NCBI RefSeq assembly: GCF_024227435.1 | Contig: NZ_CP100445.1 | Span: 372,001-436,000 of the forward strand | Origin: Natrinema caseinilyticum | GTDB lineage: Archaea; Halobacteriota; Halobacteria; Halobacteriales; Natrialbaceae | Length of the DNA stretch: 64,000 bases | Reading direction: 5' to 3' | Shown: positions 26,460-35,936 of the stretch, piece by piece | Layout: each line of letters opens with the position of its first letter | How positions within the stretch are numbered: the first letter of the stretch is position 1 | Made by a program: the position numbers and the translations under genes | The notes under the pieces: generated by a model | Told to the model about the DNA's origin: nothing | Seen by the model: only the letters and a program-made list of their open reading frames with translations | Database searches by the model: none

Positions 26460-27974
26460 ATGACACCCGCTCGATCCGACTCGACATCGACGACGGGCGG
26501 TGACCTGACGATACCGCCGTCGGTTCGAGCGTTCGTTCGCGCGCGTCTCGGGATCGATCCCCGGGCGCTCGGCGCCTTCCGGATCGGACTGGGACTGGTG
26601 GTCGTGGCCGATCTGCTCGTCCTCAGGGCACCGGGGCTCCGCACGTTCTATACGGACCGCGGAATCCGCCCTCGAGGACGTTTCTCCGACGCTCGCGCAG
26701 TGGTCACTCCACGCCGTTTCCGGATCCCTCTGGGTGCAAGCAGTCCTGCTCGCGGTCACCGCGCTGTTCGCGACGTGCGTCTCGTCGGCTATCGGTCTCG
26801 AATCGCGGCCCTCGGTTCGGCGCTTCTCCTCGCATCGCTCCACGCCCGCAATCCGTATCTGGTCAACGGTGGCGATACGATCCTCGTCTCGCTGCTCGTC
26901 CTTGCAGCGTTTCTGCCGCTCGATTCGATGTGGTCGCTCCGTCGTCGGCCCGATCCCCGGCGGGGCGAGACGCGTATCGACGAGGAGCACCGCATTACCA
27001 CGACCGCGACCGCAATCGTCCTCCTCCACGTCGTGAGTATCTACGCGATAAATGCGATTCTCAAGTTCCGGAGCGACGCCTGGATGAGCGGCGTCGCGGT
27101 CCGGCGGATATTCCGGCTCGAGGACTTCGTCTACCTGTTCGGTCCGATGCTCGCGGAACAGACCGCTGCTCTCACCGCGATCAACTGGCTCTGGACGGTG
27201 ACCCTTTCGGCGTCCGTGCTACTGATTCTCACGACCGGCTGGCTTCGGGCGGCGATCGGCGTCGCCTTCGTCGTCTCCCACCTCGGAATGGCGGCGACGA
27301 TGCGTCTCGGTGCCTTTCCCTACGTCATGGTCGCCGCCGTGCTGTTGTTCGTTCCACCGCGGATGTGGGATCGTCTCGCCGAATTCGCGTCGAGGACCGA
27401 TCCCGCGGGTCGGCTCGAGTCCATCGCGTGGGAGCGACGGAGTGGCCACACGGCCGCTTCGATGCCGTCCGGCGTCGCAGTCTGGCCGCGTCTCCGCCGC
27501 GGGGGGCGCCTCGCTGGAGTCGTGTTTCTCGTCGGATTCGCCCTCTCGATCGGATGCTGGCAAGTGGTCGCTGCCGGTCTCGTCGACGCACCCGCCGCGA
27601 CAACCGACGGGGAACTGGACGGTGCGAGCTGGGCCTTTTTCGCTCCGAATCCCCCGGATTCGTACAGCTGGTACGTGATCGAAGCCGACCGGGGTACCGG
27701 GGACCCGATAGACCTCGTCGACGGAGGGACTGTGGATTTCGACCGGCCGGCGGACGCGATGGATCGCTATCCGACCACGCTCTGGAAACGCTACGGGACG
27801 AAAACGCGGGGCGCGGGCGAGGCGCACCGCGAGCCGGCGGTCGCATACTTCTGTGATCGCGCTCCGGCCGACGTCGAATCGGTGACCATCTATCGGTTCG
27901 ATCAACCGGTCGACGCCGACGGCCCGGTCGGTGAGCCGATCCGACGCGAGCGGATCACGGCCGCCTGCGGCTGA
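26460..27974 (+). pseudogene. HTTM-domain membrane protein with two compensating frameshifts
   Basis: The 504-residue frame encodes an HTTM (gamma-carboxylase-like) membrane protein: an N-terminal ALGAFRIGLGLVVVADLL helix, then RNPYLVNGGD, and further helices to about residue 390. Residues about 69-106 (from RPRGRFSDARAVV to RAVRDVR) are Arg-rich and unlike the family. The +1-shifted frame in the same DNA (about 26665-26780) reads ALEDVSPTLAQWSLHAVSG and WVQAVLLAVTALFATCV, exactly the expected second helix. Returning at 26781 gives LVGYRSRIAALGSALLL. Two opposite shifts thus keep the frame open while destroying a helix. It may be a decaying gene or two assembly errors. The DCC gene nearby is a usual neighbour of HTTM proteins. 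Confidence 0.8.
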
Positions 27975-28181
27975 GTGGCCGGCCCGCGGCTGGGGCGGCC
28001 ACCGCGACCGGTCGAGAGACGTTCGGAGGGAGATTCGTCCGCAGGTTCAAGTACTGATGGGCGGCCAGAGTCGTCGTGATCTGCAACAACGCACCTCGAA
28101 CGAGCGTCGGTACGGCCGACGCCGTCGTTTCGATCGGACCGATCGACGCCGCCGGTCGACGCCGTTTCAGTCGGGTGGACG

Positions 28182-28865
28182 ATGGGACATAGGGCGCTGG
28201 TCGCCTACCGGCGATCGGATCGGCTCTACGACCTCCGGTACAGTCACTGGGGGGGCGAGTCCCTGTCGTTCGCCGATCGGATATCCGCTGACACTCCCTA
28301 CGCCGATGGCGCGATCGAACGCGACGTCCTGACGGACTCCATCACGCGCGATCGGATTCTAACGGACTATCTCGATCCCTGCGTTCACGAGGCGCTGTAT
28401 CTCGTCACACCGGCGGCCGAGTACGCGGTCGACTCCTTTCGAGTCTGCTGGCTCGAGTGGGCCGGTGGATGGGACAGCGGTCGGGGCGCCGTCGTCGCGG
28501 TCGAACCCGCCGATGACCGGGCGCTCAGGGTCTGGTTTCGATCGACCAAGACGGCACTGGCAGACGTCGTCGAGATGGGCGCACTCTCGCGGCGAGCGGC
28601 ACGGGCCTATCTCGAGGCCCGAATCTGCGACGATCTGGACGCCGCGGTTTACACCTACGACGACGTGCCGGCGACCGATCCCGACCGGACGTCCGCGTCG
28701 ATGGCCGACCGCTGGTTCGAGACCGGAAAGCGCGATCGCGAGGATCAGACGTGCGGGCCGGACGCGGCCGATAGCAACCCGGAGCCAGATGCGCTGGACG
28801 AGACGGACGCGACCGACGCGACCGACGGCACGGACCGGATCGACGACGAGGACTGGCCCGGTTGA
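28182..28865 (+). CDS. DUF6735-like haloarchaeal protein
   Basis: The 227-residue protein begins MGHRALVAYRRSDRLYDLRYSHWGG, the opening of a haloarchaeal family of unknown function. The core (to about residue 175) contains VHEALYLVTPAAEYAVDSFRVCWLEW. The last 50 residues are an acidic, disordered tail with repeated DATD steps. It converges on the MutS-like gene with 7 bases between stop codons. No catalytic motif is visible. Confidence 0.7.
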   Translation: MGHRALVAYRRSDRLYDLRYSHWGGESLSFADRISADTPYADGAIERDVLTDSITRDRILTDYLDPCVHEALYLVTPAAEYAVDSFRVCWLEWAGGWDSGRGAVVAVEPADDRALRVWFRSTKTALADVVEMGALSRRAARAYLEARICDDLDAAVYTYDDVPATDPDRTSASMADRWFETGKRDREDQTCGPDAADSNPEPDALDETDATDATDGTDRIDDEDWPG

Positions 28866-28872
28866 ACCGGAC

Positions 28873-30648
28873 TTACTCGCCGGAGGCCCATCGTGCGTCC
28901 GCGAGCGTGCGCTGTACGACCTCGTCGCCGACGGCTTCCGCCAGCGTTTCGAAGCCGACCCGTTCGCTCCGGTCGGTCGCGTTCGCGACCAGCCGAGAGA
29001 CGATAAATTCGGGCGTCGAACGCCCGACCGTCCCGAATCGAGGCTGGTAGTCGACGAGTAACTCGAGGTCGGGACTCAGCCCTTCGGCGAAGATGCCGTC
29101 GACCCGCGCCTCGGGCGGCAGGGGCTCGAGATCGTCGGCGAGGTGAGTGACGAAGACGCCGAGCGCGTCGCGATCGACCGACAGCGTGACGAGGCCGTGA
29201 AGCAGATCCGCGGCGCTACCCGGCTCCGTGATCGCCTCGAACTCGTCGACCAGCATCAGCGTACGCCCGTCCGTCGAGAGCGGCGGAACGATGGAACGCA
29301 GCGTCGACTCGAGGACGCCGGCGTTGAAGCTCGCGTGCCGTCTGTGAAAGACCAGGGAGTCGACCGGCGCCACCTCGGCGCGGTCGGCCGGGACCGGCAA
29401 CCCCATCGTCGCCAGCAGGACGACCTGACACAGCGTCTCGAGCAGGGTCGTCTTCCCGCCGCTGTTCGCGCCCGTCAGGACGGCGACGCGCTCGTCGTCG
29501 GGGACGGAGTCGACGCCGGCGGGGACGCTCGAGATGTCGTGTTCACCGAGCGCGTACGTGATCGACTGGACGCTCTCGTCGTCGCGCGCGGCGAGCGTGA
29601 GATTCCGCGCCTCGACGACGGAGACGGTGGCCGCCCCGCCGTCGACGAACGTGGGACGCGAACAGTCGTACTCGAGCGCGAAGCGCGCGAGCGAGAGATG
29701 CAGCGCGATGTCGTCGACCGCCTCGACGGCCCGCTCGACGCCCTCGCGAGCATCATCGAGCGTGTTCCGAAACTCGTCCGCGACGGCTTCCTCCCGCTCG
29801 TCGATAGCCGCGGTAAGGTCGCCCCGGAGCGTCCGTAACGTTGCGCCGACGAAATCCGTCGCGTCAGTCGCTTCGGTCGGCATCGCGTCTCGAACCTGAT
29901 CGATCGTCACGGCCGTCTCGTTCAGGAGGTGATCCTCGAACGACTGGCGGAATCCCTCGACGTCGCGGATCCCCTCCGAACGGAGGTCTTCGATCAACGC
30001 GAGCGCGTTCGCGTCCATGTCCTCGACCGCACCCAGTGCGTCACGCAATCGATCGAGTTCTTCGTCCGCGCCCTCGCGTACCCGGCTCCCGTCGAGTGCG
30101 GCCAGGGCCTCCGCGGCCTCGGCCAGCCGGCCGCCGTCGAGGTCGGCGATGACGGCGAACGGTCCGGAGTCGACCCCCGCCTCGAGCAATGCCAGTGCGG
30201 CCTCGACGGCGGCGTGTTCGCTGCCGTCACGCTCGTCGTAGCGATCGTAGGCGTCGAGGACGGCGGTGCGATCGTCGTCGGAAAGATCGGCCCAGGCGTC
30301 GCGGGCCGCGAGGACGTCCTCGAGTCGGTTCTCCATCGCGTCGCGGTCGGCAAGCGGCGTGAGCACTCGAATCCGATCTGCCGCACGTTGGGTGACGGCG
30401 TGGCCGACGGCGAGGTCGAGTAGCTCCTTGTACGCAGACCGGGCGTCACTGGTCGCCAGAACATCCATTCCCGCCCCGCCTGTCGCCCGGCGGAGGATTC
30501 GCGTCGCCCGGCCGCGGGCGAGGCCGGCATCGGAAAGCGTCCGCACGTCCCCGCTTTCGATCGCCCGGATCGCCTGTTCCCTTCCCAGTTCGTCGACCAG
30601 CGTCTCGCGCGTCTTCGGGCCGACTCCCCAGTACTCCTCGAGTCGCAT
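28873..30648 (-). CDS. Archaeal MutS-like (MutS2-related) ATPase
   Basis: The 591-residue protein starts with a helix-hairpin-helix-like segment (YWGVGPKTRETLVDELG) and ends with a MutS-type ABC ATPase. Walker A is GANSGGKTT (about 393-401), Walker B is LMLVDEFE (about 463-470), and the switch His lies in VFVTHLADD. The central part is helical, matching the MutS core and clamp. The mismatch-recognition domain I of MutS1 and the C-terminal Smr nuclease of bacterial MutS2 are both absent. A role in recombination or DNA structure handling is inferred. An in-frame start at 30672 is possible. Confidence 0.82.
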   Translation of the reverse strand: MRLEEYWGVGPKTRETLVDELGREQAIRAIESGDVRTLSDAGLARGRATRILRRATGGAGMDVLATSDARSAYKELLDLAVGHAVTQRAADRIRVLTPLADRDAMENRLEDVLAARDAWADLSDDDRTAVLDAYDRYDERDGSEHAAVEAALALLEAGVDSGPFAVIADLDGGRLAEAAEALAALDGSRVREGADEELDRLRDALGAVEDMDANALALIEDLRSEGIRDVEGFRQSFEDHLLNETAVTIDQVRDAMPTEATDATDFVGATLRTLRGDLTAAIDEREEAVADEFRNTLDDAREGVERAVEAVDDIALHLSLARFALEYDCSRPTFVDGGAATVSVVEARNLTLAARDDESVQSITYALGEHDISSVPAGVDSVPDDERVAVLTGANSGGKTTLLETLCQVVLLATMGLPVPADRAEVAPVDSLVFHRRHASFNAGVLESTLRSIVPPLSTDGRTLMLVDEFEAITEPGSAADLLHGLVTLSVDRDALGVFVTHLADDLEPLPPEARVDGIFAEGLSPDLELLVDYQPRFGTVGRSTPEFIVSRLVANATDRSERVGFETLAEAVGDEVVQRTLADARWASGE

Positions 30649-30913
30649 ACACCCTGCACTCGAGGCGACCATCTTGAACGCTGTGTCATCCGCGTGTCAT
30701 CGGCCGGCCCAACTCCGCCCCTCGGGTGGCCCTCGTGGTCGAGAGGTACTCCGACCGGTCGATCGGTGCTGCGCGTCGCTCACCCGCCACTCGTTGCTCG
30801 AGTCGGGGGCGACTCGAGGTCGGACGGGATATCGAGCGTGGTCTCGCGATAGGTATCCACGAACGTGAACAACAACGGGGAATGAAGGAGACCGTAAAAG
30901 CACAAACACGGGG

Positions 30914-30921
30914 ATTTTTAT
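30914..30921 (+). promoter_or_regulatory. TATA box for purF
   Basis: ATTTTTAT is 25-32 bases before the ATG at 30946. This supports the longer start and a leaderless purF transcript. Confidence 0.55.
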
Positions 30922-30945
30922 CGACTCGGTGCCCTACTCACTCCC

Positions 30946-32457
30946 ATGACTGATGGGCGGGGCGAGACTCCCCGGCGAACAGGAATGACCGAAAAGTGCG
31001 GCGTCGTCGGCGTCTCACTCGACGGTCGGGACGCGGCACGACCGTTGTACTACGCGCTCTACGCACTCCAGCATCGGGGGCAGGAATCGGCGGGTATCGT
31101 GACCCACGACGGGTTCCAGCAGCACAGTCACGTCGAGATGGGGCTCGTGGGAGACGCGTTCGGTGAGGGCGACCTCGACACGCTCAACGGGTCGGCGGGG
31201 ATCGGCCACGTGCGCTATCCGACGGCCGGGTCCGTCGATTCGTCCTGTGCGCAGCCCTTCTCCGTCTCGTTCAAGAGCGGTTCGCTCGGCCTCTCACACA
31301 ACGGCAACCTCGTCAACGCCGACGAGATCCGCGACGAACTCGCCGCCGCGGGCCACGCCTTCACCAGCGACGGCGACACGGAGGTCATCGCCCACGACCT
31401 CGCGCGGAATCTCCTGGAGGAGGATCTGGTCCGAGCCGTCAAACGCACCATGGGTCGGATCCACGGGTCGTACTCGCTGACGATCAGCCACGACGATACG
31501 ATCCTCGGCGTGCGGGATCCACAGGGCAATCGGCCGCTTTGCATCGGGGAACTCGAGGACGGCTACATTCTGGCCTCGGAGTCGGCGGCGATAGACACCC
31601 TCGACGGGGAACTCGTCCGCGACGTGCGACCGGGCGAACTGGTCGTCCTCCAGGACGGTGGGCAGGGATTCGACACGTACCAGCTCGTCGAACAGGAGCA
31701 CACGGCCCACTGCTTTTTCGAACACGTCTACTTCGCGCGGCCCGACAGCGTCATCGACGGGACGCTCGTCTACGAGGCCCGGCGCGAACTCGGCCGCAGG
31801 CTCTGGGAGGAAAGCGGCGTCGAGACGGACGTCGTGATGCCGGTCCCCGACTCCGGGCGCGCGTTCGCCTCGGGGTATGCCGACGCCGCGAGCGAGACGA
31901 CCGCCGACGGCGAACCCCGAGCCGGGGACGACGAGGGCGTCGAGTTCGCCGAGGGGCTGATGAAGAACCGGTACGTCGGCCGGACGTTCATCATGCCGAC
32001 CCAGGACGAGCGCGAGCGAGCGGTTCGGCTCAAACTGAATCCGATCAAGTCGACCATCGAAGGGAAAACCGTCACCGTGATCGACGACAGCATCGTCCGC
32101 GGGACGACCTCGACCCAACTCGTCCAGTTGCTCAAAGATTGCGGTGCGAAGGAGGTTCACGTCAGAATCGGCGCGCCCGCCATCGTCGCCCCCTGTTACA
32201 TGGGAATCGACATGGCGACCCGCGAGGAGCTGATCGCCTCGGACAAATCGACCGACGAAATCCGTAGCGAAATCGCCGCCGACAGTCTCGCGTACCTCTC
32301 GACCGACGCCGTCGCCGACGTCCTAGAGCAGGAACGCATCGACCTCTGTCTCGGTTGTGTGACCGGCGAGTACCCCTACGACATCGAGGGCGAGGAGACC
32401 GACCGCGACGTCCACTGTCCCGACCTCGGCGGGCAACCGATGCACGCGGACGACTAA
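30946..32457 (+). CDS. purF: Amidophosphoribosyltransferase
   Basis: PurF makes phosphoribosylamine from PRPP and glutamine, the first committed step of purine synthesis. The 503-residue protein has the catalytic Cys18 in EKCGVVGVSLDG; the first 17 residues act as a cleaved propeptide. The PRPP-binding loop is VTVIDDSIVRGTTS. Cysteines matching the 4Fe-4S ligands of B. subtilis PurF are present: AHCFFEHVYFARPDS, APCYMGIDM and CLGCVTGEYP, so the cluster is probably retained. A TATA box supports the start at 30946; another ATG lies at 30985. Confidence 0.93.
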   Translation: MTDGRGETPRRTGMTEKCGVVGVSLDGRDAARPLYYALYALQHRGQESAGIVTHDGFQQHSHVEMGLVGDAFGEGDLDTLNGSAGIGHVRYPTAGSVDSSCAQPFSVSFKSGSLGLSHNGNLVNADEIRDELAAAGHAFTSDGDTEVIAHDLARNLLEEDLVRAVKRTMGRIHGSYSLTISHDDTILGVRDPQGNRPLCIGELEDGYILASESAAIDTLDGELVRDVRPGELVVLQDGGQGFDTYQLVEQEHTAHCFFEHVYFARPDSVIDGTLVYEARRELGRRLWEESGVETDVVMPVPDSGRAFASGYADAASETTADGEPRAGDDEGVEFAEGLMKNRYVGRTFIMPTQDERERAVRLKLNPIKSTIEGKTVTVIDDSIVRGTTSTQLVQLLKDCGAKEVHVRIGAPAIVAPCYMGIDMATREELIASDKSTDEIRSEIAADSLAYLSTDAVADVLEQERIDLCLGCVTGEYPYDIEGEETDRDVHCPDLGGQPMHADD

Positions 32458-32482
32458 TATCGCACGATTGCCGTAATCGCGA

Positions 32483-33673
32483 CTACCGCAGGCAGGCCGC
32501 GACGACCTCGAGCATGCCTTCTCCCCGAACTTCGTCGGCGAACAGGGGGACGCGGCGCACGTCGGTCCCCCGAAAGAGATCCTGCGCTTCGGACAGTGCC
32601 GACTGCTGGACGTTCCAGCGCCGCTGGCAAAACTCGCAATCGTCGAGGTTCGGTTGCAGGAACTCGCCTTCGACGTCCGCCGTCACGTTCGACAGCGGTT
32701 CCATCACTCGATTGACGACGACGGTTCCGACCGGAATCTCGAACTCATCGAGTTGCTGACGGAGCCGTTTCGATTCGATGACGCTCATCTCCTCGGGGAC
32801 CATGACGATTCGAAAGTCCGTTCGCGCCGGATCACGCAGCGCGGCCCGCAGGCGCTCGATGCGCTCGCGCAGTTCCTGTAAGTCCGCTACGTCTCCGCCG
32901 TCCTCCGGAACCTCGGCCCCGCCGAACATCCCTTTGACCCCGTCGATCATCCCGCTGATGCGCTGGCGGAATTGCACGAGTCGGCCCATCATTGTGTCCA
33001 TGATCTCCGGAAGCTGCAACAGTCGAAGGGTGTGTCCGGTGGGTGCCGTGTCGACGATCACGCGCTCGAACCGTTCGTCGTCCATGTACTCGAGCAAGAG
33101 TTGCATCGCGGCGGCCTCGTCTGCACCGGGCATCGCACCGCCGAAGAGCGCGTCCATCGGCGATTCGTCGCCGAGCAGTTCGCCCAATCCACCGAGGGGG
33201 GCGTCCGCGGCGTCACCGTCGAGGGGGCCGTCGGCGCTTTCGCCGGCGGAACCGCCGAGAAAGGCGGCCTGTCCCTCCTCGAGTGCGGCGTCGGGGTCGA
33301 TTTCGGCCGCGAAGAGCGGGATATCGTCGCGGATCCGGTCGGGTCGCGCGGGGACGTCCGTCTCGAACGTATCCGACAGGGAGTGGGCGGGGTCGGTCGA
33401 GACGACGAGCGTCCGGGTGCCACCGCGGGCGCTGTCCAGCGCGGTCGCTGCGGCCATCGTCGTCTTCCCGACGCCGCCTTTCCCACCGTAGAGTACGTAA
33501 TCGGGCCCGTCGATCGGCTCCTCGGATGGCTGCACGTCGATGGTCTCTCGTCGCCCGGTCCCTTCCTGGTCGACCGAATCGGTCGGCGTCACCTCGATCC
33601 GTTCCGCGCCGCCGTTGGTCTCGGTCGCCGCCTCGTCTTCCGCATCGACCGGCTCGACGTCGATCCCGCTCAT
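32483..33673 (-). CDS. Get3/ArsA-family ATPase
   Basis: The 396-residue cytoplasmic ATPase has a deviant Walker A loop GGKGGVGKTT (about residues 63-72), switch I DPAHSLSDTF and switch II DTAPTGHTLRLL. A CxxC pair (CEFC) near residue 350 can bind zinc at the dimer interface, as in eukaryotic Get3, which inserts tail-anchored proteins. It carries an acidic N-terminal extension of about 58 residues. Tail-anchored protein targeting is the likely role; arsenite efflux is less likely, as no arsB is nearby. Its ATG overlaps the stop of a small upstream membrane ORF. Confidence 0.88.
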   Translation of the reverse strand: MSGIDVEPVDAEDEAATETNGGAERIEVTPTDSVDQEGTGRRETIDVQPSEEPIDGPDYVLYGGKGGVGKTTMAAATALDSARGGTRTLVVSTDPAHSLSDTFETDVPARPDRIRDDIPLFAAEIDPDAALEEGQAAFLGGSAGESADGPLDGDAADAPLGGLGELLGDESPMDALFGGAMPGADEAAAMQLLLEYMDDERFERVIVDTAPTGHTLRLLQLPEIMDTMMGRLVQFRQRISGMIDGVKGMFGGAEVPEDGGDVADLQELRERIERLRAALRDPARTDFRIVMVPEEMSVIESKRLRQQLDEFEIPVGTVVVNRVMEPLSNVTADVEGEFLQPNLDDCEFCQRRWNVQQSALSEAQDLFRGTDVRRVPLFADEVRGEGMLEVVAACLR

Positions 33674-33846
33674 ACGGACCGATTTCCCGCCCACACAGGA
33701 GTATTCGTCGGTCTCGGTTCGACGAACGTCGCGTCGTCGATTCCGGTGGCGGGTCGTCGAACGAACCGCGACAGTAGGACACAGTTAACGGCGACGTAGC
33801 TCGCTTGCGTGAGAACGAACGCGACGACGACGGCCTCGAGCAGCAT
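33670..33846 (-). CDS. Small membrane protein overlapping the Get3-like gene
   Basis: A 58-residue ORF ends with TGA that overlaps the ATG of the ATPase gene by four bases (ATGA). It encodes one N-terminal hydrophobic helix (about residues 2-26, EAVVVAFVLTQASYVAVNCV) followed by a basic patch SRFVRRP and an acidic-polar tail. The overlap suggests translational coupling. I do not recognise a family. The small size and single helix make it easy for gene finders to miss. Confidence 0.55.
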   Translation of the reverse strand: MLLEAVVVAFVLTQASYVAVNCVLLSRFVRRPATGIDDATFVEPRPTNTPVWAGNRSV

Positions 33847-34017
33847 CTCCCGCTACGTGTGGGCCCGTCGGGTATCCGTGTCGTGGCCGGCGGGTCACCC
33901 GTATCGGGAAGTCGCTCGGAGCCGGGGAACCGGTGCGTCGCTTGCGTCCGACGGCCGGTGACTAACGCGGTCGGAACGAGGGGTGAGAAGCGAGCGCGTC
34001 GCCGGGAGAACGACGGA

Positions 34018-35118
34018 TCACTCGAAGTACTCTGTCAGCCGCGCTGCGGCTTCTTCGACCCGCGGGGTGACGAGCGCGAACCGTACCCACGCCGTTTTCG
34101 ACTCGCCGAATGCCTCGCCGGGCATCCCCGCGACGCCGGCGTCGTCGATCAGCCGCATCACGTTCTCGAGCGTCCCCGGGAAGCCGTCGAATCGAGCTAG
34201 TACGTAGAACGATCCGTTCGGGCTGGTGTACTCCGCCCCCGACGCGTCGAGCGCGTCGGTGAACGTGACGACCCGTTCGCGGAGTCGGCGCCGATTGCGC
34301 TCGTAGTATTCGGTCGGCGTCTCACGGAGGGCGTTTAGAACAGCGTACTGACCGGGCCTGGTGGTCGCCACGTTGACGAGCATGTGTCGGCTTTTGGCTG
34401 CCTCGACGAGGTCCGGCGGGAAGATCGCGTATCCGACTCGGAGCCCGGTGACCGCCATCGACTTCGAAAACGCGTTGGTGACGATTCGGTGATCGGAATC
34501 GACAGTGAGCGCGCTCGCGAACCGGTTCGAAAGGTCGTAGTGGTCGTACACCTCGTCGCTGATCAGGAGCGCATCGTGCGCTTCGGCGACCGCGACCAGT
34601 TCCCGCATCGTCCCTTCGGGATAGACCGCACCCGTGGGATTGTTCGGGGTGTTCACCACGATAGCTGCCGTCTCGGCGCTTGCAGCGTCGCGAACGGCAC
34701 TCGGGTCGAGTTGTCCGTCGGCCGACGTCCCGACGAACGTCTGCGTTCCGCCGAGCATCGTCGTCTTTCCGGGATAGTAGGGGTACACGGGATCCGTCAG
34801 CAGTATCTCGGTCCCGCTGTCGCGCTCGAGCGCCCGGGCCATCGCGAGGTAATTCGCCTCGCCTCCTCCGTTCGTGACGACGACCTGCTCGGGGTCTACG
34901 CCGCGGCGTGCCGCGATCTCCTCGCGAAGTTCGAGTACGCCCTCGCTGGGCGGATACTGAAACCGATCCGGCTCGAGGTCGGCGTACTCCCGGAGGCCCT
35001 CGCGGAGCGCCGCCGGGGGGTCCCAGTCGGGGTTGCCGCTGACCATGTCGATGACGTCGCGGTCCGCCGCGTTCGCGTACTCCATCACCCGGAAGAACAG
35101 CGGCGTTTCGTAGTTCAT
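34018..35118 (-). CDS. PLP-dependent aminotransferase (class I/II)
   Basis: The 366-residue fold-type I enzyme transfers an amino group between amino and keto acids. The PLP lysine is in NAFSKSMAVTGLRVGY, the NPNNPTG block appears as NTPNNPTGAVYP, and the Asp/Tyr pair is in LISDEVYDHYD. The substrate-binding Arg is in WVRFALV. It begins MNYETPLFFRVMEYA, typical for haloarchaeal members annotated as aspartate/aromatic aminotransferases. The start at 35118 is chosen over a much longer upstream frame. It is divergent from cinA. Confidence 0.9.
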   Translation of the reverse strand: MNYETPLFFRVMEYANAADRDVIDMVSGNPDWDPPAALREGLREYADLEPDRFQYPPSEGVLELREEIAARRGVDPEQVVVTNGGGEANYLAMARALERDSGTEILLTDPVYPYYPGKTTMLGGTQTFVGTSADGQLDPSAVRDAASAETAAIVVNTPNNPTGAVYPEGTMRELVAVAEAHDALLISDEVYDHYDLSNRFASALTVDSDHRIVTNAFSKSMAVTGLRVGYAIFPPDLVEAAKSRHMLVNVATTRPGQYAVLNALRETPTEYYERNRRRLRERVVTFTDALDASGAEYTSPNGSFYVLARFDGFPGTLENVMRLIDDAGVAGMPGEAFGESKTAWVRFALVTPRVEEAAARLTEYFE

Positions 35119-35272
35119 GTGGTATCGAGTACTGTGTCGGCGCTCTCCGTCGTTCTTTTCGTTTTCCGGCCGGACCGGGCCGTGTCCGGGCCCCGAACGG
35201 TGGTGAGCCACGTCTCCGTCGTCACGAATTGCAGTCCGTGGGTTGACGTCCGAGCGGCCCGTCGACCCGAGC

Positions 35273-35785
35273 ATGAACGACGACATCGACCGCGACCTGC
35301 CGATGACGGTCGGCGACGCCCTGCGCGATGCCGAGGAGACCCTGTCAGTCGCTGAATCCTGTACCGGTGGCCTGATCGGTGCTGCCATCACCGCGGTGCC
35401 AGGCGCGAGCGACTACTTCGACACCGGGGTGACGAGCTACGCCTACGACGCCAAGCGACGACACCTCGGCGTCAGTCGCGAATCGCTCGACGAACACGGT
35501 GCCGTCTCGGAACCCGTGGCTCGGGAGATGGCACAGGGGATTCGGGACGTCACGAACGTAACGTGGGGCGTCTCGACGACGGGGGTCGCCGGACCGAGCG
35601 GCGGGAGCGACGAAACCCCCGTCGGGACCGTCTACATCGGGGTGTCGTACGCGGCCCCCTGGGGAAGCGAAGCGTCGTATTCGACCGTCTCACGGTACGT
35701 CTTCGACGGTGACCGCGCGGACGTCCGCGCGAAAACCGTCGATCAGGCGCTCGCGGACCTCCTCGCGGAACTCGAGGCGCGCTGA
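35273..35785 (+). CDS. cinA: CinA-family nicotinamide-nucleotide amidase
   Basis: The 170-residue protein corresponds to the C-terminal (PncC-type) domain of CinA, which deamidates NMN to nicotinate mononucleotide in NAD salvage. The SVAESCTGG block (about residues 24-32) carries the active-site Ser and Cys, followed by GASDYFDTGVTSYAYDAK and TGVAGPSGGSDETPVGTVYIGV. The N-terminal COG1058 domain is absent, as in free-standing PncC. The gene's last 12 bases and stop lie in a 19-bp unit that is duplicated just downstream. Confidence 0.9.
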   Translation: MNDDIDRDLPMTVGDALRDAEETLSVAESCTGGLIGAAITAVPGASDYFDTGVTSYAYDAKRRHLGVSRESLDEHGAVSEPVAREMAQGIRDVTNVTWGVSTTGVAGPSGGSDETPVGTVYIGVSYAAPWGSEASYSTVSRYVFDGDRADVRAKTVDQALADLLAELEAR

Positions 35786-35816
35786 ACTCCGTCATCCAAC
35801 TCGAGGCGCGCTGAAC
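35769..35816. repeat. 19-bp direct repeat around the cinA stop codon
   Basis: AACTCGAGGCGCGCTGAAC occurs at 35769-35787 and again at 35798-35816, a period of 29 bp. The first copy contains the cinA stop codon, the second is in the intergenic DNA, so the gene's 3' end has been tandemly duplicated. Confidence 0.85.
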
Positions 35817-35936
35817 GTACCCGTCGATGGTGCCTCTCGAGGGGTCGGTTTCAGTTATCGTCGCTCGAGAAAAACACGACTGGATGACAATCTCGAGAGT
35901 AAACTATTCCCGGATCGCCTCCCCAGAGTCGACTAG

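Noticed and set aside
26460-27974. Programmed frameshifting in the HTTM gene
   Set aside because: No slippery heptamer or downstream pseudoknot-like element was seen at either shift point. Mutation or sequencing error is simpler.
31294-32160. Long minus-strand open frame inside purF
   Set aside because: It is the antisense of a clear purF gene; GC-rich DNA keeps such frames open. It shows no domain pattern.
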